DNA from: an uncultured Maribacter sp.
Lineage (GTDB): Bacteria > Bacteroidota > Bacteroidia > Flavobacteriales > Flavobacteriaceae
DNA: 64,000 nucleotides
Direction of reading: 5' to 3'
Assembly (NCBI RefSeq): GCF_947500985.1
Contig: NZ_CANMTX010000006.1
Coordinates: forward strand, 124,001-188,000
Of this stretch, positions 1 to 8,268 are shown in pieces. Below the pieces are notes generated by a model. It searched no databases. It saw only the letters and a list, made by a program, of their open reading frames with translations, and was not told where the DNA came from. Made by a program: the position numbers and the translations under genes. The stretch's first letter is position 1. Every line of letters starts with the position of its first letter.

Positions 1-3000
1 AACAATGAGCAAAGAAGAATACCTGTTAATTTTACTGGAAATGGGACTTATAATATTTCCATTCCTAACCGTGAACTTCTACCTCCCGGATATTACATGC
101 TTTTTGCATTAGATACAGATGGAGTACCTAGTGAAGCGGCAACAATAAAAATAGGTAGTGCGCTTCCCTTGCAAATAGAAAATGAAAATTTAATTGTAGA
201 TATGAGGTTCGAAGATGGCAGTGGTAACACGGCCTCGGACAGTAGCACATATAATAACGACGGTTTTATCGTAGAACATGACGATAACGGAAACACGATA
301 ACCGGCGGAGGGAATTATAATTGGACCACTGGAATCATTGGGGGTGCCATAGAATTTGACGGACTGGAACATAACAGTAATGCGCTTATAGACATGCAGA
401 GCTCTGAATCGCTGCAGACACTTGATAACGAAATCACGGTGATGTCCTGGGCATACAGGAACTCCAATGGGAGCACCATACCGGATACCGGCAAAGTGGC
501 CAACGTAGGTCTACTAAGCCACGATTATACGAGCACCCTTTTCTTCGGCTTTCACAACACCCTGTACAAATGGGCCTTCGTGACCGATAACGGACCTGTG
601 GACCTTTACGCGGGCTTTGCCCCTATGGATACCTGGGTGCATATGGCAGCCACCTACGACGGGGTTACCGCAAAACTCTATGCCAACGGAGAACTGATTT
701 CATGGAAGGCATTGAGCGGAACTATACCGTTCAAGGACGATAGCAGCTTGAGGTCTCATTTCACAACTTCGGGATTTTTCGACGACAGATCGGCGACCAA
801 TTTACCGAGCTATGCCAACGGTAGCGGTATTACAGACGAGATCAACGGAAAGATAGACGAGCTAAAAATATTCAACAAAGTATTGGGAGAATCCGAGATA
901 TACGAATATTATAAACAGGGTATAGATACAGGAAATACGGAAGTAGTGAATTGTGCACCTGGCACTATAGAAGTAGAATATCGAATAGGAACTGGCGGAA
1001 CATGGTTATCCGGAAATTCTCTAACTATACAGGAAGGCGGCGACATATACATTAGAGCGGTAACAACGGGAAATCAATATTACGTGACCACTCCTCAAGA
1101 AAACGGAACTACCTTCGATTCCGGTGCAAATGCAAATTATGCTTATCAGATAGATACCGATGTGTTTCCATTTGATAACCCTGAAAGAAACAATGGTCTT
1201 GTTGACGCATCGAACGCGGGACAGTTCGTACTAACTACTCCAGAAGGTTGTGCAGTGGTATTTGACCTTAAGGTAACTGTAATTGACGAAACTGATGGTT
1301 GTCCGAATCAATTGATAAATGAAGATAATGCAATAACATTACCAAAAGGAACATCTAACCAAGTTGAAATAGCGGTTGGCTCACCAGATAATACAAATGG
1401 TTCGGACTGCGCGCTTAGATTGGTCAACGCTGATGATAATGAACTTTATGCCAGACATGAAATTGAGCTAGATTTGACCACTTTGGGAATAAATGTAGGA
1501 GATGAAATTTTGATTTCTTTAGATGCAGATGGCACAGACGGTGTACCTAGAATTGAGGTAAATCAAGACAACCAAGCGAATAGCGCACTTATCGATTATA
1601 CCTATGGTACTGGCTGGACAAATTTCGAGGACACATTTATTGTTCCTAGCGGTATTTCTTCATTGAATATTTGGCTTTATACCAATTATGCATCCAATAA
1701 TGCTGGTACTGTATTTTATGACAACCTGACTATTGTAAATTTATCTCAAAATGGAGGAAACACCCCACCGGTTGCAGCTATTACTGCTGTTCCAACCAAC
1801 GGAAGCGCTCCATTAGAAGTAAATTTTGATGGTTCTGATTCAACTGATGATTCAGACATTGCCTCATACAGTTGGGACTTTGGAGATGGAACAACTGCCA
1901 CAGGCATAAATGTTGACAAAACATTCATCTATTCTGGAACTTATAATGTTGTTTTAACCGTTACAGCTAATGACGGTGGCACTGATACCGAGGCAATTGA
2001 AATCACTTCTAGTGGCGCTCCTATTGCTAATATTGTTGCGACACCTCAAATAGGAGATACACCATTAGATGTATCATTCGACGCATCTGGTTCCTCTGGA
2101 GACAATGCTATCGTCTCTTATGCCTGGGATTATGGAGATGGAACAATGGGTTCTGGAATAACTTCTACCCATACTTATACATTGGTTGGTAATTTTACTG
2201 CAAAACTGACTATAACAGATTCCGCTGATTTAACGAATACAGAAAATATTTTAATTACAGTGAGTGCTCCAGACAATACTGCACCAACTGCAGTTGCTGC
2301 TGCAACCCCATTAAGTGGTGAAACTCCGTTGTTAATAGATTTTGATGCTTCTGCATCAACAGATGATAACGGAATCTTTTCTTATTCATGGGATTTTGGT
2401 GATGGTACTGCAAATGAAACAGGTTCACTTATATCACACACCTATACCGATGAAGGTACTTATAATGCAATATTAACGGTTACAGACGCTGAGGGATTAA
2501 TGGATACTGAAACAATAGAAATTGTAGTTTCACCAACTACTGTTACTAATTTAGCTCCAACCGCCTTGGCAATCGCAAGCCCATTAACGGGTAGCTCTCC
2601 TCTATTGGTAGATTTTGATGCAACGGGGTCTTCTGATGATAACGGTATTTTATCTTATTCATGGGATTTTGGTGACGGTTCTGCAATTGCAACCGGAATA
2701 TTAATATCACATACCTATACCTCTGAAGGCACTTTTGATGCAGTTCTAACGGTTATTGATAACGAAGGATTAACCGACACCTCTATTATTGAAATTATAG
2801 TAACTCCATCTGAATCAGGTAATATAGCTCCTGTAGCTTTGGCTACGGCTACTCCTTTAAGTGGTGAAGCTCCTCTAGTGGTAGAATTTGATGCCATAGG
2901 TTCATCAGATGATAATGAAATTATATCATATTCGTGGAATTTTGATGATGGTTCGGCAAGCACTACAGGTATCAATACAACACACACATTTGGTGCCGTT

Positions 3001-4185
3001 GGTACTTACAATACAATTTTAACAGTAACCGATGCAGAAGGGTTGACTGATACTTTTACTGTAGAAATTACAGTATCCCCATCTACGACTGGTAATCTAG
3101 CACCAATTGCAGTTGCAAATGCGACACCTTTAACCGGAGAAGCTCCATTGTTAGTGAATTTCGATGCATCGGATTCTTCGGATGATAATGAAATTGTGAC
3201 CTATTCATGGAATTTCGATGATGGTTCAACAACTGGCTCGGGCATTGTAGCTTCCCATACGTATACTGAAGAAGGAATATATGAGGTTATACTTACGGTA
3301 ACCGATGAAGAAGGCTTATCAGACATTACAACATTAGAGATTAATGTTATTGCCGCAGCAGCTGAAAATCAAGCTCCAGTAGCCATAGCTACAGCGGATT
3401 TAATTAATGGACAATCTCCATTAGCCGTTAATTTTGATGCTTCTGCTTCTTCAGATGATATTGCAATTACCTCCTATTCATGGAATTTTGGTGATGGATC
3501 TTCCATAAGTACTGGTATCGAAACATCGCATACATTTGAAACAGAGGGTATTTATAATGTAGTTTTAACCGTAATCGATGCCGAAGGTCTAACAGATACT
3601 GTTGTCATAGAAATTACCGTATCTACAAATGAAACTGCCAATTTAGCACCAGTAGCTTTGGCAACTGCTGACCCATTAAATGGCGAAACACCTTTACTTG
3701 TAACTTTTGATGCATCAGGATCTTCAGATGACAAGGGTATTAGCTCATATGCATGGGATTATGGTGATGGTATAAAAGGTAACGGTATAACTACCACACA
3801 CACCTTCAATGCAATAGGCACGTATGAAGTAACATTAACAGTTACAGATGAAGAAGGGGTAACAGCCACAACTAATCTAACAATAACTGTTATAACAACA
3901 AATACAACCCTTAATAATGCTGATTTAAAAGATATTTTAGTGTACCCTAATCCTGTAGGTAATGAAAATCTAAATATTAATCTTTCTGATTTTATGAATG
4001 AATCTATAGCGTTAGGGTTTTATGATTCTTATGGAAAGTTAGTATTTCAAAATATTGTGAATGAAGACCATCCTGAAGAAATTGCAATTGATGTATCATT
4101 TTTGTCCAATGGTTTATATTTAATAGAAATTACCAGAGTAGAGACAAATGAATTCACGTATAAAAAAATCATAAAAGCTAACTAG
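1..4185 (+). CDS. T9SS-sorted modular surface protein, galactose-oxidase-like C-terminal domain + LamG + 8 PKD (5' end outside window)
   Basis: The frame is open from base 1, so the gene starts before the window. The first ATG, at 97, lies inside a domain and is not a start. Numbering from the first codon in the window, residues 1-52 carry QRRIPV, PPGYYMLF and GVPS, the signature of the DUF1929 domain that ends galactose oxidase/glyoxal oxidase-like proteins. Residues 64-305 are a LamG/concanavalin-like module, about 316-425 an Ig-like stretch, and about 430-585 a carbohydrate-binding-like beta domain. Eight PKD domains follow (588-1298, WDFGDG or WNFDDG in each). The last 85 residues are a type A T9SS sorting domain (VYPNPV, then GLYLIEI and KKIIKAN). 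Product: a secreted, surface-attached protein. The oxidase activity is inferred only, because the copper ligands would lie upstream of the window. The LamG segment is more GC-rich than its surroundings. Confidence 0.85.
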   Translation, partial: NNEQRRIPVNFTGNGTYNISIPNRELLPPGYYMLFALDTDGVPSEAATIKIGSALPLQIENENLIVDMRFEDGSGNTASDSSTYNNDGFIVEHDDNGNTITGGGNYNWTTGIIGGAIEFDGLEHNSNALIDMQSSESLQTLDNEITVMSWAYRNSNGSTIPDTGKVANVGLLSHDYTSTLFFGFHNTLYKWAFVTDNGPVDLYAGFAPMDTWVHMAATYDGVTAKLYANGELISWKALSGTIPFKDDSSLRSHFTTSGFFDDRSATNLPSYANGSGITDEINGKIDELKIFNKVLGESEIYEYYKQGIDTGNTEVVNCAPGTIEVEYRIGTGGTWLSGNSLTIQEGGDIYIRAVTTGNQYYVTTPQENGTTFDSGANANYAYQIDTDVFPFDNPERNNGLVDASNAGQFVLTTPEGCAVVFDLKVTVIDETDGCPNQLINEDNAITLPKGTSNQVEIAVGSPDNTNGSDCALRLVNADDNELYARHEIELDLTTLGINVGDEILISLDADGTDGVPRIEVNQDNQANSALIDYTYGTGWTNFEDTFIVPSGISSLNIWLYTNYASNNAGTVFYDNLTIVNLSQNGGNTPPVAAITAVPTNGSAPLEVNFDGSDSTDDSDIASYSWDFGDGTTATGINVDKTFIYSGTYNVVLTVTANDGGTDTEAIEITSSGAPIANIVATPQIGDTPLDVSFDASGSSGDNAIVSYAWDYGDGTMGSGITSTHTYTLVGNFTAKLTITDSADLTNTENILITVSAPDNTAPTAVAAATPLSGETPLLIDFDASASTDDNGIFSYSWDFGDGTANETGSLISHTYTDEGTYNAILTVTDAEGLMDTETIEIVVSPTTVTNLAPTALAIASPLTGSSPLLVDFDATGSSDDNGILSYSWDFGDGSAIATGILISHTYTSEGTFDAVLTVIDNEGLTDTSIIEIIVTPSESGNIAPVALATATPLSGEAPLVVEFDAIGSSDDNEIISYSWNFDDGSASTTGINTTHTFGAVGTYNTILTVTDAEGLTDTFTVEITVSPSTTGNLAPIAVANATPLTGEAPLLVNFDASDSSDDNEIVTYSWNFDDGSTTGSGIVASHTYTEEGIYEVILTVTDEEGLSDITTLEINVIAAAAENQAPVAIATADLINGQSPLAVNFDASASSDDIAITSYSWNFGDGSSISTGIETSHTFETEGIYNVVLTVIDAEGLTDTVVIEITVSTNETANLAPVALATADPLNGETPLLVTFDASGSSDDKGISSYAWDYGDGIKGNGITTTHTFNAIGTYEVTLTVTDEEGVTATTNLTITVITTNTTLNNADLKDILVYPNPVGNENLNINLSDFMNESIALGFYDSYGKLVFQNIVNEDHPEEIAIDVSFLSNGLYLIEITRVETNEFTYKKIIKAN
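1765..3894 (+). repeat. Eight tandem PKD-domain repeats
   Basis: Eight units of about 267 bases each encode an 88-90 residue PKD domain. Each unit has an APxA start, an ATPLxGxxPL stretch, a SYSWDFGDG-like core, an HTYT turn and an LTVTDxEGL end. Units 3-8 are most alike. The array is a rigid spacer holding the N-terminal modules away from the cell surface. The high similarity makes it prone to copy-number change. Confidence 0.9.
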
Positions 4186-4206
4186 AACATTTAACTTCTA
4201 TTAATC

Positions 4207-4236
4207 TTGCGGTAACAAAGCATTTTGTTACCGCAA
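4207..4236. terminator. Perfect 13-bp hairpin after the T9SS gene
   Basis: The arms TTGCGGTAACAAA and TTTGTTACCGCAA flank a 4-base loop, 21 bases after the stop codon of the preceding gene. No T-run follows, so it is not a classical intrinsic terminator. It may cap the mRNA 3' end, or act as an operator, because a -7 promoter element begins 5 bases downstream. Confidence 0.5.
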
Positions 4237-4240
4237 TAGT

Positions 4241-4248
4241 TACATTTG
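4241..4248 (+). promoter_or_regulatory. Bacteroidota -7 element TACATTTG before the sugar-nucleotide genes
   Basis: An exact match to TAnnTTTG sits 22 bases before the TTG start at 4271, giving a leader of about 15 bases. The nearest TTG that could be a -33 box (4225-4227) lies inside the hairpin and is too close at 13 bases, so only the -7 half is supported. Confidence 0.45.
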
Positions 4249-4270
4249 TATCTCTTAAAATTTAAAGGTT

Positions 4271-5290
4271 TTGAAAATACTTGTAACTGGCGCTGCTGGC
4301 TTTATTGGCTATCACTTATCGCTTTCTTTACTAAAATCTGGGCATCATATCACTGGCTTGGACAACATTAATAATTATTATGATGTTGGCTTTAAATTTT
4401 CCAGGTTAGCGGAACTAGGTATTCCAAAAGACAATATAAAAGACGACAATAATTATATTCAAAGTACCGCTTACAAAAACTTCAAATTTATCAAATGTAA
4501 TTTGGAAGATGCGGTTACGATAAGTGATGTATTTAAAGAAAACAAATTTGATATTATTTGTAATCTCGCAGCCCAAGCTGGTGTACGGTATAGTCTAGAA
4601 CATCCTGATAAATACATAAACAGCAACATTGTAGGTTTCTTCAATATTCTAGAGGGTTGCAAGACTACTAAGGTTCCTCATTTAATATATGCAAGTAGCT
4701 CAAGTGTATATGGTAATAGCACCACTACTCCATTTAAAACATCCGATTTTACTGATAGTCCCGTCAGTTTATATGCTGCCACAAAAAAGAGCAATGAACT
4801 AATGGCACATACTTATAGTCATTTATACAACTTTAAGACAACCGGATTAAGGTTTTTTACCGTATATGGACCATGGGGTAGACCAGACATGGCCTATTTT
4901 AAGTTTACGGAGGCTATTTTGAAAAATGAGAGTATTCCTGTTTTTAATAATGGAAAGCTTGAAAGAGATTTCACCTACATAGATGATGTAATTGGCGGAA
5001 TCAATAAAATAGTTGAGAAAGGTTTTATAAGCAATTCAGAAAATAACAACAATGCCATCTATAATATAGGAAATGGCAAACCGGTAAAATTGATGAAGTT
5101 CATCGATATTTTAGAAAAAGAGTTGCATAAAAAAGCAACTTATACCATGTTGCCGATGCAAGATGGTGATGTGTATAAAACTTGGACAGATATTGAGGAA
5201 TTAAAAAAGAATTACAATTACCAACCTACAATAGATATTGAATTTGGAATTCATCAGTTTGTAAAGTGGTATACTAATTTTTATAAATAA
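4271..5290 (+). CDS. NAD-dependent epimerase, UDP-glucuronate 4-epimerase-like
   Basis: A 339-residue extended SDR. It has the NAD-binding GxxGxxG at residues 7-13, an NLAAQAGVRYS segment, the SSSSVYG strand and the catalytic pair Y168/K172 (YAATK). The DNINNYYD and AAQAGVRYS motifs are those of the UDP-glucuronate 4-epimerase group, which makes UDP-galacturonate from UDP-glucuronate. That fits the UDP-glucose dehydrogenase two genes downstream. The start is TTG; the GxxGxxG begins six residues later, leaving no room for a later start. Related enzymes of this branch act on UDP-GlcNAc, so the exact substrate is inferred. It is the first of three co-directional sugar-nucleotide genes, with gaps of 92 and 72 bases. 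Confidence 0.85.
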   Translation: MKILVTGAAGFIGYHLSLSLLKSGHHITGLDNINNYYDVGFKFSRLAELGIPKDNIKDDNNYIQSTAYKNFKFIKCNLEDAVTISDVFKENKFDIICNLAAQAGVRYSLEHPDKYINSNIVGFFNILEGCKTTKVPHLIYASSSSVYGNSTTTPFKTSDFTDSPVSLYAATKKSNELMAHTYSHLYNFKTTGLRFFTVYGPWGRPDMAYFKFTEAILKNESIPVFNNGKLERDFTYIDDVIGGINKIVEKGFISNSENNNNAIYNIGNGKPVKLMKFIDILEKELHKKATYTMLPMQDGDVYKTWTDIEELKKNYNYQPTIDIEFGIHQFVKWYTNFYK

Positions 5291-5382
5291 AAACTTATAA
5301 AGTCCGATAAAAATAAAATTCCCCGATTTCAATTGCCGTTATAAATAAAGGATAGAACAGAACATTTATATAAAATTAAGGA

Positions 5383-6657
5383 ATGAAAATAGGAATTATA
5401 GGATTAGGATATGTCGGACTTCCCTTAGCTGCACTTTTTGCAAGAAAGTATAAGGTTGTAGGTTTTGATATCAGTCAGAAGAGAGTCGATGAAATAAAGT
5501 CAGGAAAAGACACTACTCTTGAACTTTCAGACTTGGACCTTGAAGAAGTTTTAACAACCAACTTTGATAAAAAAGAAAAGGGGTTAATTTGTAGCACATC
5601 AATTAATGACTTAGCAGATTGTACCTATTATATCATCACTGTCCCTACCCCTGTAGACGACACTAAGAGACCTGTCTTCACACCTTTAATTAAAGCGAGT
5701 GAAACTGTGGGTAAAATTCTTAAAAAAGGTGATATCGTTATCTATGAGTCAACCGTATACCCTGGTGCTACCGAAGAAGTTTGTATTCCTGTAATAGAAA
5801 AGACCAGCAATATGGTTTTTAATAAAGATTTCTACGCTGGGTATTCTCCAGAGCGTATAAATCCGGGAGACAAAAAACATACAGTAGAAAAAATATTAAA
5901 AGTCACTTCTGGATCTACACCAGAAATTGGTATAAAGGTCGATGAATTATATAAATCTGTAATTACGGCAGGTACCCATCTCGCCCCTACTATTAAAGTT
6001 GCAGAAGCATCAAAGGTGATTGAAAACACACAGCGAGATATCAATATCGCTTTCATGAACGAATTGGCTAAAATTTTTGGGTTATTAGATATTGATACTA
6101 ATGATGTTTTAGCAGCAGCAGGTACGAAATGGAATTTTTTACCGTTTAAACCAGGGCTTGTTGGTGGTCATTGTATTGGAGTTGACCCATATTATTTAGC
6201 GCAGAAAGCTCAAGAAAATGGTTATAATCCAGATTTAATTTTGGCTGGTAGAAGAATCAATGACGGTATGGGCGAATATGTTAGCCTTCAAATCATTAAG
6301 TTGATGTTGAAACATGACCTACAAGTTAAAGATGCTAAAGTATTAATTCTTGGAGTTACGTTTAAAGAAGATTGTCCTGATGTTAGAAATACAAAAGTTG
6401 TTGATTTGGTTAAAAACTTAAATGATTATAGAGTTAACACCACAATATATGATCCTTGGGCAGACCCAGAAGAAGTAAAGCATGAATATGGATTAGAAAC
6501 ATCACAGCAAAAGCCTACTGACACATATGATGTCATTGTATTGGCTGTTGCACATGACAAATTTTTGAAAGAAGACTTATCTTGCTATAAAAACGAAAAC
6601 ACATTGGTTTACGATATAAAAGGAAAACTAACAAGTGGTTATACAGCACGTTTATAA
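5383..6657 (+). CDS. UDP-N-acetylhexosamine 6-dehydrogenase (TviB/WbpO type)
   Basis: A 424-residue nucleotide-sugar dehydrogenase. The N-terminal Rossmann fold has GLGYVG at 7-12, and the central helical domain has the catalytic Cys264 in GGHCIGVDP. The GGHCIGVDPYYLAQKA form is typical of enzymes that oxidise UDP-GalNAc or UDP-GlcNAc to the uronic acid (WbpO, TviB, WbpA), not of UDP-glucose dehydrogenases. The C-terminal UDP-binding domain (GVTFKEDCPDVRN) is complete. The expected product is a UDP-N-acetylhexosaminuronic acid for an acidic polysaccharide. It lies next to a true UDP-glucose dehydrogenase, so the two are paralogues with different substrates. GlcNAc versus GalNAc cannot be decided from sequence. 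Confidence 0.88.
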   Translation: MKIGIIGLGYVGLPLAALFARKYKVVGFDISQKRVDEIKSGKDTTLELSDLDLEEVLTTNFDKKEKGLICSTSINDLADCTYYIITVPTPVDDTKRPVFTPLIKASETVGKILKKGDIVIYESTVYPGATEEVCIPVIEKTSNMVFNKDFYAGYSPERINPGDKKHTVEKILKVTSGSTPEIGIKVDELYKSVITAGTHLAPTIKVAEASKVIENTQRDINIAFMNELAKIFGLLDIDTNDVLAAAGTKWNFLPFKPGLVGGHCIGVDPYYLAQKAQENGYNPDLILAGRRINDGMGEYVSLQIIKLMLKHDLQVKDAKVLILGVTFKEDCPDVRNTKVVDLVKNLNDYRVNTTIYDPWADPEEVKHEYGLETSQQKPTDTYDVIVLAVAHDKFLKEDLSCYKNENTLVYDIKGKLTSGYTARL

Positions 6658-6729
6658 GCCAATAAAACGATATATTTTTCAATTATAAATAGAGTTATTA
6701 ACTTTAGTGCCAGAAAATAAAATTACCGA

Positions 6730-8055
6730 ATGAATTTAACAGTTATAGGAACAGGATATGTTGGTCTAGTAAGCGGAACTTGTTTTGCTGAAATGGGAAA
6801 CACAGTAACCTGTGTTGACATTGACCAGAATAAAATAACAAATCTAGAGAAAGGAATAATTCCAATATATGAGCCAGGTTTAACACAGATGGTTTTAAGG
6901 AATTATGAAAATAAAACATTGCGTTTTAGTACTGATTTGGCTAAAACACTTAAAAAGTCAGATATTGCATTCATAGCAGTTGGTACCCCAATGGGTGAAG
7001 ATGGAGCTGCCGACTTACAATATGTTTTACAGGTTGCCTCAGATATTGGTGATCACATGCAGCAAAAACTTATTATTGTAGATAAATCTACTGTACCTGT
7101 AGGTACTGCAGATAAGGTAAAGGCCAAAATTCAAGAACGTTTAGATTTACGTGGTATTGACATCCCTTTTGAAGTAGTATCTAATCCTGAATTTTTAAAA
7201 GAAGGAGATGCCATCAGCGATTTCATGAAACCTGACAGAGTTGTTATTGGTGTAGAAACACCTGAGGCTGAAGAGCAAATGAGAACATTGTATGCTCCAT
7301 TCTTCAGAACACAGAACAGAATGATTTCTATGGATGTGCGTTCTGCAGAAATGACAAAATATGTAGCGAATGCTATGTTAGCAACTAAGATTTCATTTAT
7401 GAACGAAGTTGCCAATATATGCGAATTAGTAGGTGCAGATGTAAATAAAGTAAGAGTTGGTATAGGTTCTGACAGTAGGATCGGATATAGTTTCATTTAT
7501 CCTGGTAGCGGTTATGGCGGTTCATGTTTTCCAAAAGATGTGAAAGCATTAAAACGCTCTGCTCAACAACACGGATATACTCCTAGATTAATTGACGCTG
7601 TAGAAAAAGTAAACAACGATCAAAAATTCGTAATTGCAAATAAGGTTGTAAAACACTTTGGAGAAGATTTATCTGGCAAAACATTCGCTATATGGGGTCT
7701 TGCTTTTAAACCAGAGACAGATGATATGAGAGAAGCTCCAGCAATCTATATCATTAAGGATCTTGTTAAAAGAGGTGCTAAAATAAACACCTATGACCCT
7801 AAAGCAATGCACGAAGCAAAAAGTCACTATTTAAAGGATGTAGAAAATGTATCTTATTTTGATTCTAAATATGATACGTTAAAAGATGCGGATGCCATGA
7901 TACTTTTAACAGAGTGGAAAGAATTTAGATCTCCAGATTTTGAAGAATTAAAAGTGAGACTAAAAGAACCTATAATCTTTGATGGCAGAAACCAATATAC
8001 ATCATTGAATATGCCAGAAAAAGGCTTTACGTATTACCAAATAGGTAAGAAATAA
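6730..8055 (+). CDS. ugd: UDP-glucose 6-dehydrogenase
   Basis: A 441-residue enzyme of the UGDH family. It shows GTGYVG at 7-12, [25 protein letters not shown] and the catalytic Cys266 in [11 protein letters not shown]. The C-terminal domain carries [15 protein letters not shown]. It oxidises UDP-glucose twice with NAD to UDP-glucuronate in the cytoplasm, supplying the epimerase at 4271 and glucuronosyl transfer. The ATG start sits directly before the Rossmann strand. A strong intrinsic terminator 25 bases after the stop closes this three-gene unit. Confidence 0.95.
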   Translation: MNLTVIGTGYVGLVSGTCFAEMGNTVTCVDIDQNKITNLEKGIIPIYEPGLTQMVLRNYENKTLRFSTDLAKTLKKSDIAFIAVGTPMGEDGAADLQYVLQVASDIGDHMQQKLIIVDKSTVPVGTADKVKAKIQERLDLRGIDIPFEVVSNPEFLKEGDAISDFMKPDRVVIGVETPEAEEQMRTLYAPFFRTQNRMISMDVRSAEMTKYVANAMLATKISFMNEVANICELVGADVNKVRVGIGSDSRIGYSFIYPGSGYGGSCFPKDVKALKRSAQQHGYTPRLIDAVEKVNNDQKFVIANKVVKHFGEDLSGKTFAIWGLAFKPETDDMREAPAIYIIKDLVKRGAKINTYDPKAMHEAKSHYLKDVENVSYFDSKYDTLKDADAMILLTEWKEFRSPDFEELKVRLKEPIIFDGRNQYTSLNMPEKGFTYYQIGKK

Positions 8056-8080
8056 CAACTTCTTTGTTAAGAAGTATTTG

Positions 8081-8111
8081 AAGGTCAAGAACACTGTTCT
8101 TGACCTTTTTT
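8081..8111 (+). terminator. Intrinsic terminator after ugd
   Basis: A perfect 12-bp stem (AAGGTCAAGAAC with GTTCTTGACCTT, 3-base loop ACT) runs into six T residues. It ends the sugar-nucleotide transcription unit. Confidence 0.9.
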
Positions 8112-8158
8112 GTTGATAATCATTTAAAAATTAATAGTATATATAGGCTCTTATCTAG

Positions 8159-8166
8159 TAATTTTG
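8159..8166 (+). promoter_or_regulatory. Possible -7 element TAATTTTG upstream of the 2095-residue protein
   Basis: An exact TAnnTTTG match 103 bases before the ATG at 8269 and downstream of the ugd terminator, where a promoter is needed. No TTG box is seen at the usual distance upstream. Confidence 0.35.
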
Positions 8167-8268
8167 CGATTCAGCGATTAATGAAATCATTGGGTAAATT
8201 GCTACCTATTTTTACTACGTATCTTTTTCTGACCCCTTAGATTGATACGGTTTTTATAAATAACTACT

